A DNA stretch of 8,319 nucleotides from a bacterium (GCA_004560375.1 SFVC01000054.1:1-8319); one strand, 5' to 3'. Numbered from the stretch's first letter, positions 1 to 6,120 are shown. The notes: a model not told the origin generated them from the letters alone. Program-made: numbers and translations.

Positions 1-790
1 ATTCAATGGCCAAATTCAGGGACGGGAGATATATGTCAGTCTCTGTGCCTCCAACCTGAGCCCTGTTCTTTGCGTCATCAAATAGAAGCTTTAGATAATA
101 ATAGACCACTTGTTCCGGAAAAGAAGTTCCCCGTTCTTTTTGACAGATCGGACAGTTACTGATACGGGATGAGGTTCGGTTGCATATTTTCGATTTCCAT
201 TCTATATCGGGATGGTATCGGCAGCGCCAATAGGCTTCCTTTTCTGAATGCGGAAGATAGTCGGTGGGAAGACCATCATTTTTTTCATACAGCCACTCCT
301 CCGCGACGAACGGAAATTCTGTTGCCAGATTATATTCCGGACTGGCCAGATGATGTCCACAGTAGGGACAGCCTCTCTCTCCCGTTGTGCGTGAGTTGGG
401 TGTTGCCCGCCAGCTGTGTCCGCGGCTGCACCGCCACCAATAACTATAGTTTGTCTTAGGGAATATCGCTTCTGGGGAAATGCCGTTTTTCTCTACGTCA
501 AACTCCTTGGAAATATGTGGATACTTTGCTGCCAGGCTATTGACGGATCCTACTAAAAAGCGTCCGGAACAGAAGGGGCATTCTTGGGACTTGTGGTGGG
601 TTCGCCGTTCTGTTGGTTCCGCCCATTTGTGCTCCGGGATCTTCTCACAGCGCCACCAGCATAACCGGCGGGAACGCGGGCCAATATCCTCAGGTCCAAA
701 CTGGTTTGACTCATAGTCCCATTGCCGAAGGAGTGTTTCATAACCGTTTTGCCTACACCAATCTGAAAAAGATATCCTGCTTCCATTCAC
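1..790 (-). CDS. Zinc-ribbon (DUF4379-type) protein with probable nuclease domain, 3' end outside window
   Basis: This minus-strand frame is open from a GTG at 790 to the window edge (263 codons, no stop reached). The product has three similar zinc-binding units: C48/H54 with C71-P-F-C74, C121-x3-H125 with C141-P-Y-C144, and C190-x2-H193 with C213-P-I-C216. Each also carries Trp-rich segments (WWRC, YWWRC, YWRC) and units like EFDVEKNG or EWLYEKND, typical of DUF4379 proteins. The last residues (SFPEQVVYYYLK, then ETDIYLPSLNLAIE) resemble the start of a Vsr/PD-(D/E)xK-like endonuclease fold, with Glu226, Asp252 and Glu263 as candidate acidic residues. I infer a DNA-acting nuclease, perhaps defence or mobile-element related. 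GTG at 790 is chosen because AGAAGG lies 8 nt upstream; the frame stays open further upstream to a TAG at 944-946, with TTG alternatives but no ATG. The gene is clearly more AT-rich than its neighbours, suggesting transfer. Confidence 0.85.
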   Translation of the reverse strand, partial: MNGSRISFSDWCRQNGYETLLRQWDYESNQFGPEDIGPRSRRLCWWRCEKIPEHKWAEPTERRTHHKSQECPFCSGRFLVGSVNSLAAKYPHISKEFDVEKNGISPEAIFPKTNYSYWWRCSRGHSWRATPNSRTTGERGCPYCGHHLASPEYNLATEFPFVAEEWLYEKNDGLPTDYLPHSEKEAYWRCRYHPDIEWKSKICNRTSSRISNCPICQKERGTSFPEQVVYYYLKLLFDDAKNRAQVGGTETDIYLPSLNLAIE

Positions 791-860
791 GTCAAATCCC
801 TTCTTTATTTTGCTATTTAGATCTTGATTTCCTTTTCTTACTTTTTTCAATAATACAAAT

Positions 861-889
861 AGAATATATGATTTTAATAATTTTATCAA
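861..889 (-). promoter_or_regulatory. Candidate promoter of the zinc-ribbon/nuclease gene
   Basis: On the minus strand, TTGATA (884-889) and TATTCT (861-866) are separated by 17 bp of AT-rich DNA. This would start transcription about 60 nt ahead of the GTG at 790. The -10 match is only 4 of 6 and AT-rich DNA gives chance hits, so this is a candidate only. Confidence 0.35.
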
Positions 890-1100
890 TATATGTTTGG
901 AATAAACTTTGATATCAAAATAGTCGCGCGTGCTGTCCCGCCTCTATGATACCACTGCTGCCGCCGGTTTGATAGCCACAGGCCTTTATTAAGGTTTCGT
1001 GATGTCAGCAGGGGTTCGAATCTCTGCCTTGATACGTTTGCCCTCTGATTTTGAGCTGCTTGTTCTTGGCCAGTGACATATGACATCTGAAGTTAAAGAA

Positions 1101-1131
1101 CCTGTAGCCCTTGAAACACAAGGGCTACAGG
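1101..1131. repeat. Perfect 13-bp hairpin, 5-nt loop
   Basis: CCTGTAGCCCTTG (1101-1113) and its exact reverse complement (1119-1131) flank the loop AAACA. No T-tract follows on either strand, so it is not a standard intrinsic terminator. Similar perfect hairpins near recombinase attachment sites occur in gut Firmicutes as far as I recall, but no recombinase gene is visible here. Confidence 0.8.
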
Positions 1132-1140
1132 CAAAGAATA

Positions 1141-1191
1141 ACCCTACCCAATCCGAACAACTGACAACAATTTGTTCAGATTGGATAGGGT
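1141..1191. repeat. 20-bp imperfect inverted repeat, 11-nt loop
   Basis: The left arm (1141-1160) begins ACCCTACCCAATCC and the right arm (1172-1191) ends GATTGGATAGGGT. The arms match at 18 of 20 positions. In a plus-strand RNA the two exceptions are C-A mismatches; in a minus-strand RNA they become U-G wobble pairs, so all 20 positions can pair. That asymmetry hints at a structure used in minus-strand RNA, the direction of tRNA-Leu read-through. No U-tract follows. Confidence 0.75.
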
Positions 1192-1234
1192 CGTACAACT
1201 TGGGATAAGCAGTCAAAATCGATTTTTCAACGCC

Positions 1235-1339
1235 GCGAGCCCAGCGGAGCGAGTTGCGGCGGAAAGCGAAGAAATTCCCACCAAAGCGCAGTTTTCGCCG
1301 TAAGGCGGAAACGGAACGGTGGTGGAAATTTTTGAGCTG
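1235..1339. repeat. Structured 105-bp repeat, copy A
   Basis: This copy runs from GCGAGCCCAGCG to GAGCTG and is the same length as copy B, 154 bp away. It contains AGAAATTCCCACCA (1270-1283) and a degenerate partner arm (1320-1333, 12 of 14 positions). Between them is a small hairpin, CGCC-GTAA-GGCG. A GC-rich palindromic segment precedes the arms. The two imperfect arm positions suggest it is the more decayed copy. Confidence 0.85.
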
Positions 1340-1388
1340 CTTTGTGTTGACAAAAACGATCCGGGCGCAGCCCGGAATCCAGCCACCC

Positions 1389-1493
1389 GCGAGCCCAGCG
1401 CAGCGGGTCGCGGGCGGAAGCGAAGAAATTCCCACCAGAGTGCAGTTTTCGCCGTAAGGCGGAAACGGAACGGTGGTGGGAATTTCTGAGCTG
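1389..1493. repeat. Structured 105-bp repeat, copy B, abutting the tRNA-Leu 3' end
   Basis: It matches copy A over its full length with scattered substitutions. Its long stem is perfect here: AGAAATTCCCACCA (1424-1437) pairs with TGGTGGGAATTTCT (1474-1487), enclosing the CGCC-GTAA-GGCG hairpin. A second hairpin, CCCGCGA...TCGCGGG with one bulged G, begins at 1386. The repeat ends inside the encoded CCA of the tRNA, so transcripts leaving the tRNA enter this structure within about 5 nt. It could be a non-autonomous palindromic element or a 3' processing/termination signal; it encodes no transposase. Confidence 0.85.
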
Positions 1494-1576
1494 GTGCGGG
1501 CATGGGGACTCGAACCCCAACGCCGTGAAGCACGAGAACCTAAATCTCGCATGTCTACCAATTCCATCATGCCCGC
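1492..1576 (-). tRNA. tRNA-Leu (anticodon UAG), CCA encoded
   Basis: Read on the minus strand, the acceptor GCGGGCA pairs with TGCCCGC. The D-arm has stem ATG/CAT around GAATTGGTAGA. The anticodon stem is CGAGA/TCTCG with loop TTTAGGT, giving anticodon UAG (reads CUA and likely other CUN codons). A variable arm of about 13 nt marks a class II tRNA. The T-arm is TGGGG-TTCGAGT-CCCCA, then discriminator A and an encoded CCA. It starts only 34 bp after the lysA stop, so it may be transcribed with lysA. Confidence 0.97.
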
Positions 1577-1578
1577 CT

Positions 1579-1612
1579 ATGGGCGGCGGATCTCCCCGCC
1601 GCCATTTTTCTT
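1579..1612 (+). terminator. Hairpin with T-tract between tRNA-Leu and lysA, oriented on the plus strand
   Basis: GGCGGCGG (1582-1589), loop ATCTCC and CCGCCGCC (1596-1603) form an 8-bp GC stem. It is extended by AT/AT across a bulged G and followed on the plus strand by ATTTTTCTT. This is a good intrinsic terminator for rightward transcription, which would stop RNA running antisense into lysA. On the minus strand, where lysA and the tRNA are transcribed, the U-tract is missing. Confidence 0.6.
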
Positions 1613-2867
1613 ACCACACCAGCGTGGCGAAATAGTCCTCCGGTGTCTCCGCCCGCCGCAGCAGCTCCACCGAGCCGTCCTCCCGCAGCAGCAGCTCCGC
1701 CGAACGCAGCTTGCCATTGTAATTATACCCCATGGAAAACCCGTGGGCCCCGGCGTCATGGATCACCAGCACGTCCCCCCGCTCGATCTCCGGCAGGGCC
1801 CGGTCGATGGCGAACTTGTCGCTGTTCTCGCACAGCGAACCCACCACGTCGTACACGTGATCACAGGCCGCCTCCTCCTTGCCCAGCACCGTGATGTGGT
1901 GGTACGCACCGTACATGGACGGCCGCATCAGGTTGGCCGCGCAGGCGTCCACCCCGATATACTCCTTATAAATATGCTTCTCATGGACGGCGGTGGTGAC
2001 CAGATGGCCGAAGGGGGCCAGCATGAACCGCCCCAGCTCGGTGAAGATGGCCACGTCCCCCATCCCCGCTGGAACCAGGATCTCCTCGCAGGCCCGCCGC
2101 ACCCCCTCGCCGATGGCCATGATGTCGTTGGCGGGCTGCTCCGGGCGGTAGGGCACCCCCACCCCGCCGGACAGATTGATGAAGGCCACAGGGCACCCCG
2201 TCTCCTCCGCCACATCGGCGGCGGTCTGGAACAGCAGCCGGGCCAGGGCGGGGTAATACTCGTTGGAGATGGTGTTGGAGGCCAAAAAGGCGTGGATGCC
2301 GAACCGCTTAGCCCCCAGCTCCTTCAGACGGCGGAACGCCTGGGCCAGCTGGGGCCGGGTCATGCCGTACTTGGCCTCCCCGGGCTTGTCCATCACCTGG
2401 AAGCCCTCCTCGCTCTCCCCCAGGGCAAACACCCCGCCGGGATTGAAGCGGCAGCACACCGTCTCCGGCACCCGGCCCAGCGTCTCCTGTAAAAAGTCCA
2501 CATGGGTCAGATCGTCCAGGTTGATATAGGCCCCCAGCCTGTCCGCCAGCTCAAACTCCTCGGCCGGGGTCTCGTTGGAGGAAAACATGATCTCGCTGCG
2601 GTCAAACCCGCACCGCTCCGCCATCATCAGCTCGGTGAGGGAGGAGCAGTCCACGCCGCAGCCCTCCTCCCGCAGCAGCTTGAGGATGCCCGGAGTGGGG
2701 GTGGCCTTCACGGCGAAATACTCTTTAAACCCCGGGTTCCAGGCGAAGGCGGCCTTCAGCCTCCGGGCATTCTCCCGGATGCCCCGCTCGTCGTAGATGT
2801 GGAAGGGTGTGGGGTAGGTCTCTCGAATCTCCCTGGCCTGGGCCAGGGTGAGGAAGGGCTTCTTCAT
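1611..2867 (-). CDS. lysA: Diaminopimelate decarboxylase (LysA)
   Basis: This 418-residue cytoplasmic enzyme removes CO2 from meso-diaminopimelate to make L-lysine, the last step of lysine synthesis. It is a PLP-dependent fold type III (alanine racemase-like) decarboxylase of normal family length. The N-terminal barrel carries the PLP lysine in YFAVKATPTP (Lys54). The phosphate-binding glycine loop is LSGGVGVPY. The C-terminal part has the catalytic cysteine in GSLCENSDKFA (Cys346) and the DAGAHGFSMGYNYN motif. The usual HIGS-type motif is replaced by GIHAFLASNT, which I know from a LysA subgroup in anaerobes, so a related decarboxylase substrate cannot be fully excluded. The ATG at 2867 has AAGGAG 8 nt upstream and a strong promoter about 40 bp ahead. 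It follows the barstar gene by 63 bp and precedes tRNA-Leu by 34 bp. Confidence 0.95.
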   Translation of the reverse strand: MKKPFLTLAQAREIRETYPTPFHIYDERGIRENARRLKAAFAWNPGFKEYFAVKATPTPGILKLLREEGCGVDCSSLTELMMAERCGFDRSEIMFSSNETPAEEFELADRLGAYINLDDLTHVDFLQETLGRVPETVCCRFNPGGVFALGESEEGFQVMDKPGEAKYGMTRPQLAQAFRRLKELGAKRFGIHAFLASNTISNEYYPALARLLFQTAADVAEETGCPVAFINLSGGVGVPYRPEQPANDIMAIGEGVRRACEEILVPAGMGDVAIFTELGRFMLAPFGHLVTTAVHEKHIYKEYIGVDACAANLMRPSMYGAYHHITVLGKEEAACDHVYDVVGSLCENSDKFAIDRALPEIERGDVLVIHDAGAHGFSMGYNYNGKLRSAELLLREDGSVELLRRAETPEDYFATLVW

Positions 2868-2905
2868 CTCGTTCTCTCCTTGGTGGGCAGATACCGGTTC
2901 TGTCT

Positions 2906-2934
2906 ATGATATAAAATTTTGGGCCGCTTGTCAA
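2906..2934 (-). promoter_or_regulatory. lysA promoter (TTGACA, 17 bp, TATCAT)
   Basis: A consensus -35 TTGACA (2929-2934) and a -10 TATCAT (2906-2911) are exactly 17 bp apart on the minus strand. The predicted start near 2898 gives a leader of about 30 nt before the lysA ATG, with room for the ribosome site but not for a riboswitch. The barstar stop codon (TGA, 2931-2933) lies inside the -35 box. Confidence 0.8.
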
Positions 2935-3212
2935 CCGCGATCCCCGCCGTCCTCCTTCAGTTGGAGGAACGGGTTCTCCGCCGCCGCGTCCTTCAGCACC
3001 CGCAGCAGCCGGCGGCCAAAGGGCGCGCCCTCCATAGCCGCCCGATCCGCCAGTACCAGCAGCCTGGGCTCCCCCGGCTCCGTCAGGCAGTCGTACAGGG
3101 CGTCCAGGTTCCGCCCCCACCACTCCGGCAGCTCCAGCCGCTCCTGCAGATGCTCCATGGCCTGCTCCCGCCGGGTCAGACAGGCCCCGTCCAGCTCCAT
3201 CCTTCTCATCAT
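2931..3212 (-). CDS. Barstar-family RNase inhibitor
   Basis: Barstar proteins bind and block barnase-type RNases in the cytoplasm. This 93-residue product has the family signature LPEWWGRNLDALYDCLT, matching LPEYYGENLDALWDALT of Bacillus barstar. The inhibitor residues Asp35 and Asp39 are kept as Asp37 and Asp41, with Tyr40 where barstar has Trp38. The length is close to the usual 90. There is no signal peptide, as expected for an inhibitor that stays inside. The ATG at 3212 overlaps the RNase stop in TGATG and has GGGGAG just upstream; a TTG at 3215 and an ATG at 3200 are less likely starts. The overlap implies coupled translation with the RNase gene, which keeps toxin and antidote linked. 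Its stop lies within the lysA -35 box. Confidence 0.93.
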   Translation of the reverse strand: MMRRMELDGACLTRREQAMEHLQERLELPEWWGRNLDALYDCLTEPGEPRLLVLADRAAMEGAPFGRRLLRVLKDAAAENPFLQLKEDGGDRG

Positions 3213-3790
3213 CAAGGCTCCCCGTAGAGCAGCTCAAAGCTCTCATAGTGATCCCCGGTGTAGTAGATCAGCCCGTCGTTGGAGAACACGATCCGCTTGG
3301 CCCCCCGGGAGGAGCGCCCCACCGTGTCGATGTCGCACTCCTGATAGGTTCGGCCCTCCTTCTCCGGCAGCTGGCCCTCGTAGTTCCCGAAGCGGCTGCC
3401 GCCGATGGCCGTCCCCTCCCCGGCGTACCGCTCCACGCCGCCCCCCGTCCAGCCCAGCTCCTGGGCCTCCCGCTTGGTGACGTAGTTTGCGGGCAGATGG
3501 CCGTACAGGTGGAGGTACAGCGCCACCTCGTCCCTGGTGTGGTAAAAGCCGTCCTCGTCCACCCCCGGGGCCTCGGTGGCCGGGGCCGGGGTGTCCTCCA
3601 CCGGGGCGGGTGTGTCCGGCGCGGCCGTCTCAGGGGCCGGGGTGTCCGTCCCCGGCAGCTCCGTCTGGGCGGCGGAGGGCAGGAACGCCGTCCCCTCCGG
3701 GCTCTGGACGGCCCTCGTCCCCGGGCTGCAGCCCGTCAGAACCAGCGCCCACACCGCAGCCAGCAGCCAGGCGGCGATCCGTTTCACCAT
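3212..3790 (-). CDS. Lipoprotein-anchored barnase-family ribonuclease
   Basis: This is a 192-residue guanyl-specific RNase of the barnase (microbial RNase N1/T1) family, predicted to act outside the membrane. Residues 1-21 form a lipoprotein signal peptide with lipobox LTGC (Cys21). A Pro/Thr/Ala-rich linker with repeated DTPAP-like units spans about residues 30-75. The catalytic domain fills the rest. Barnase motifs are all present: GHLPANYVTKREAQELGW, IGGSRFGN and IVFSNDGLIYYTGDHYESF. Catalytic Glu73, Arg87 and His102 of barnase correspond to Glu151, Arg166 and His181. The ATG at 3790 is chosen because GGAGGG lies 6 nt upstream and the signal peptide starts there; an upstream in-frame start at 3847 would run into the DUF4317 gene. 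It likely degrades external RNA for nutrition or attacks competitors. The barstar gene follows directly. Confidence 0.93.
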   Translation of the reverse strand: MVKRIAAWLLAAVWALVLTGCSPGTRAVQSPEGTAFLPSAAQTELPGTDTPAPETAAPDTPAPVEDTPAPATEAPGVDEDGFYHTRDEVALYLHLYGHLPANYVTKREAQELGWTGGGVERYAGEGTAIGGSRFGNYEGQLPEKEGRTYQECDIDTVGRSSRGAKRIVFSNDGLIYYTGDHYESFELLYGEP

Positions 3791-3821
3791 GACAATCCCT
3801 CCCTCCTGTTCCGCCCGGGCC

Positions 3822-4982
3822 TCACGCCTGGGCCGCGGGCTGGGCATCGGCCTCCAGCTCCACCGGCAGGCCGTTCACCTCCACCCCGTCCCCGGCGGGG
3901 ATGAGCAGATAGGTGCGCCCCTCCAGCACCCGGGACTCCACCTGGCCGCTGAGCTCCGGCTTCACGGTGATGGTGATCTCCCCGGCCTTGATCTGGAAGC
4001 GCTTGCTGTCGATGAGGTTGGCGGGATCCACCGCCGCACCCTCGCCCAGCCGCTGGCCGCAGTAGTCCTGGAAGGCGGACACCCGCTCCGCCTCCACGCC
4101 GCACTCCCGCAGCATCCCGCCCACGTCCTTGGCCGTGACGGTGAGGGGCTCGGGATCCCGGCTCTCCTTGTGCAGCTCGATGCGCTCCCGAAGCTGCTCG
4201 TGGACGGCCTGCACCAGCTCCATGCTGCACTCCGCGCCCAAAGCGTCGGTGAGGGCAGTCTCAAAGGCCTCCCGCTGCTCCGGGGCGGACAGGGGCGGCT
4301 CCGTGCCGAACACCCCGCTGAGGAACTCCCCGTGGAGCAGCTCCGGCTTGCGGGCGTAGTACAGCGCGTTGTACAGGTTGGCGGCCCGGTCGTCAAAGGC
4401 GGGCCACAGGAAGCCCACCTCCGGCGGGGCGGCCAGCCGTCCGGCGGTTTTCACATGGAGGGCGTTCTCGTTGGGCACGTAGCCCAGCCCCGGCTTCCCC
4501 TCCCGCATGGGGCACACCGCGCACAGCAGATAGGAGTACACCGTATCGGAGGCGTCGTCCAGCGTCTCGTCGTTCCGGGTGCGGAAGGGCACGTCGTAGC
4601 TCTCCTGGATCAGCAGGATCAGGTAGCTGTCCTCCCCCAGCTCCAGGTTCTGAATGACGGTCTCATAGAAGGCCCGGCGGGCGGCGGCGTCCTTCAGCCT
4701 GGCCTCCCGAAGGGCTTGGAGCCGCTTCAGCTCCTCCCCCTCCGCCACCTGCCGGGTGGAGAATTCCACGTTGATCAGGTTGCGGCCCAGCCCGCCGGAC
4801 AGGGCCTTTCGCAGCAGGGCCAGGCAGCTGTCCACATCGTCCTCGTTCAGCAGGGACAGGGGCTGCTCCACCTCCGCGATGATCTCCTTCAGGGGACTCA
4901 CATAACAGCCGTACACATGGCTGAGGTTGTTCTTTCCGGGGCGCAGCCGCCGGCGCAGCTCACCCAGTTCTTTCTGGTTCAT
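3822..4982 (-). CDS. DUF4317 family protein, function unknown
   Basis: This 386-residue soluble protein has no signal peptide or membrane segment. Its start (MNQKELGELRRRLRPGKNNLSHVYGCYV) and the segment around YLLCAVCPMREGKPGLGYVPNENAL fit DUF4317, a family I know from Clostridia and whose role is not established to my knowledge. Visible parts are the N-terminal GCYV segment (residues 25-28), a helical charged stretch (about 80-110), the Cys154-x2-Cys157-Pro motif, and a beta-rich C-terminus with KAGEITITVKPE and TYLLIPAGDGVEVNG. The ATG at 4982 is preferred over one at 5027 because the latter would leave almost no leader after the promoter, and a GAGG-type ribosome site precedes 4982. It heads the minus-strand gene set and lies 31 bp before the RNase gene, suggesting co-transcription without showing a shared function. 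Confidence 0.85.
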   Translation of the reverse strand: MNQKELGELRRRLRPGKNNLSHVYGCYVSPLKEIIAEVEQPLSLLNEDDVDSCLALLRKALSGGLGRNLINVEFSTRQVAEGEELKRLQALREARLKDAAARRAFYETVIQNLELGEDSYLILLIQESYDVPFRTRNDETLDDASDTVYSYLLCAVCPMREGKPGLGYVPNENALHVKTAGRLAAPPEVGFLWPAFDDRAANLYNALYYARKPELLHGEFLSGVFGTEPPLSAPEQREAFETALTDALGAECSMELVQAVHEQLRERIELHKESRDPEPLTVTAKDVGGMLRECGVEAERVSAFQDYCGQRLGEGAAVDPANLIDSKRFQIKAGEITITVKPELSGQVESRVLEGRTYLLIPAGDGVEVNGLPVELEADAQPAAQA

Positions 4983-5029
4983 GGTATCCCTCGCTTGTTC
5001 AAAGTCCCGCGTCGGGCGCGGTGTCAATC

Positions 5030-5058
5030 AGTATACCACAGCCCGCGCCATTTGTCAC
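5030..5058 (-). promoter_or_regulatory. Promoter of the DUF4317-RNase-barstar gene set
   Basis: On the minus strand GTGACA (5053-5058) and TATACT (5030-5035) are 17 bp apart, and TGG directly before TATACT makes an extended -10. The start near 5023 gives a leader of about 40 nt that contains a small CCGCG...CGCGG hairpin (5007-5021). Confidence 0.7.
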
Positions 5059-5120
5059 GGGCAAACCGCGCCCCATCAGGAACGACAAAACAAGCCCGAA
5101 AATGCCCCTGTTTTTTTGTG

Positions 5121-5170
5121 AAAAAAATGGACAATTCACCGGGGCAAATTTCTGGCAAACGTGCTACAAT
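5121..5170 (+). promoter_or_regulatory. Candidate promoter of the ATP synthase operon (extended -10, A-tract upstream)
   Basis: TGCTACAAT at 5162-5170 is a good extended -10 element with TACAAT as the hexamer. No convincing -35 box lies at the right distance (GGGGCA is the best). An A7 tract at 5121-5127, about 50-56 bp ahead of the expected start near 5177, is placed like an UP element and could compensate. The leader to atpB is about 50 nt. Confidence 0.55.
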
Positions 5171-5228
5171 GGTGTCGGCCCGCCCATGCCTGCGGGGCGT
5201 GGCAATTCATTGAGGGAAGGGATGCTTG

Positions 5229-6071
5229 ATGAAGCAACACAAAAAGGGGCTGGCGGTGTGGCTGGCCATTGTGCTCCTTCTGCTGGCCGGGGCGCTGCTG
5301 GCCGGCCCCGGGGAGCGGGTGGAGACCGTCCAGGAAACCATGCGGGACGCGGTGCTCCACGACGTGAACCGGATCAGCCTGCTGGGCCTGAAGGAGGTCA
5401 ACCCAGGCCTGATCTCCGCCTTCCTGGTGACGGCCATCCTGCTCCTGGCCGCCGCCCTGATCCGTATATTCGCCGTCCCCCGCTTCCGGTACATCCCCGG
5501 CAGGCTCCAGCTCCTGCTGGAGCAGGCGGTGGGTCTCTTTGACAACATGGCCCGGGGCAGCAGTCCCCACCGGTTCCGGTTTGTGGGGGCCTATATCTTC
5601 GCCGCCGGGGCCTTCATCTTCGTAGGCACCCTGTTCGAGCTGCTGGGCATCCAGGCGGTAACGGTGGCGGGGCGCCCCATCACCCTGCCCGCCCCCCTGT
5701 CCGACGTGAACGCCGCCATCGCCCTGGGCACCCTGTCCTATCTGGTGATCCTCTCCGGCGGCATCGCCGCCAACGGCGTGAAGGGCGTGGGCAAGACCCT
5801 GAAGGAGTTCTCCCTGCCCATCTCCATGAGCTTCCGTCTGTTCGGCGCCCTGCTCAGCGGCCTGCTGGTGACGGAGCTGGTCTACTACTATGTGAACCTG
5901 AGCTTCGTGCTGCCGGTGGTGGTGGGCGTGCTGTTCACCCTGCTCCACGCCGTCATCCAGACCTACGTGCTGACGATGCTCACGTCCATGTACTACGGCG
6001 AGGTGTCCGAGCCCTCCCCGCCCAAGCCCAAAAAGAAGAAGCAGGCCACCGCCCCGGCGGAGCACGCCTGA
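5229..6071 (+). CDS. atpB: F-type ATP synthase subunit a
   Basis: Subunit a is the membrane stator through which ions enter and leave the rotating c-ring. The 280-residue product starts with a hydrophobic segment (about 8-26), has further membrane helices at about 62-83, 118-140, 160-182, 196-217 and 222-250, and ends in a Lys/Pro-rich tail. The essential arginine is Arg203 in SMSFRLFG (Arg210 of E. coli), and the later IQTYVLTMLTSMYY keeps the conserved Gln. After the Arg, the Asn and Glu of E. coli (Asn214, Glu219) are Ala207 and Leu212, with a Glu at 216. The ATG at 5229 has GGAAGGG 7 nt upstream. This is the first gene of the operon seen; no atpI lies upstream. The next gene follows after 49 bp. 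Confidence 0.93.
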   Translation: MKQHKKGLAVWLAIVLLLLAGALLAGPGERVETVQETMRDAVLHDVNRISLLGLKEVNPGLISAFLVTAILLLAAALIRIFAVPRFRYIPGRLQLLLEQAVGLFDNMARGSSPHRFRFVGAYIFAAGAFIFVGTLFELLGIQAVTVAGRPITLPAPLSDVNAAIALGTLSYLVILSGGIAANGVKGVGKTLKEFSLPISMSFRLFGALLSGLLVTELVYYYVNLSFVLPVVVGVLFTLLHAVIQTYVLTMLTSMYYGEVSEPSPPKPKKKKQATAPAEHA

Positions 6072-6120
6072 CGGCCCGTCCCCATCAAGAAAGACAACAA
6101 CTTCAAGGAGGTCATACCCC

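Larger units (their letters stand above)
791..1491. other. Intergenic region of about 700 bp with structured repeats and no credible protein gene
   Basis: Bases 791-950 are AT-rich and hold the candidate promoter for the leftward gene. Bases 950-1100 show nothing I can name apart from a weak T-arm-like element at 1008-1027. Bases 1101-1191 hold two hairpins, 1215-1226 is a 12-bp perfect palindrome (AAAATCGATTTT), 1235-1339 and 1389-1491 are two copies of a structured repeat, and 1360-1376 is a short hairpin (TCCGGGC, loop GCA, GCCCGGA). Open frames here translate the repeats or the tRNA and show no protein family resemblance. Confidence 0.7.

Noticed and set aside
169..912. Three plus-strand frames in the left block
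   Set aside because: The first two lie opposite the zinc-ribbon gene, and the third also runs through its promoter region; none has a ribosome site or family signal.
1008..1027. T-arm-like stretch (GGGGTTCGAATC) that could be a tRNA fragment or attachment-site relic
   Set aside because: The stem is weak (two G-U pairs and one mismatch), and no acceptor, anticodon or D-arm can be folded around it.
1235..1493. CRISPR-like array
   Set aside because: Only two long repeats 154 bp apart with internal hairpins; no short regular repeats and no cas gene.
989..1570. Minus-strand open frame of 193 residues, and overlapping frames at 1213-1533
   Set aside because: Its first residues are a translation of the tRNA-Leu gene and the rest translates the two repeats and hairpins; no ribosome site or protein family resemblance.
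1473..2492. Plus-strand open frame of 339 residues opposite lysA
   Set aside because: It lies antisense to a clear lysA in GC-rich DNA, is rich in His/Pro/Gly/Gln, starts inside the repeat and tRNA, and resembles nothing.
5108..5130. Terminator at the T7/A7 palindrome
   Set aside because: The stem would be made only of A-T pairs with a 3-nt loop, and it lies upstream of both divergent genes, where no terminator is needed.
3248..5213. Long plus-strand frames opposite the RNase and DUF4317 genes
   Set aside because: They are low-complexity shadows of GC-rich coding DNA on the other strand; the minus-strand proteins have clear family motifs.
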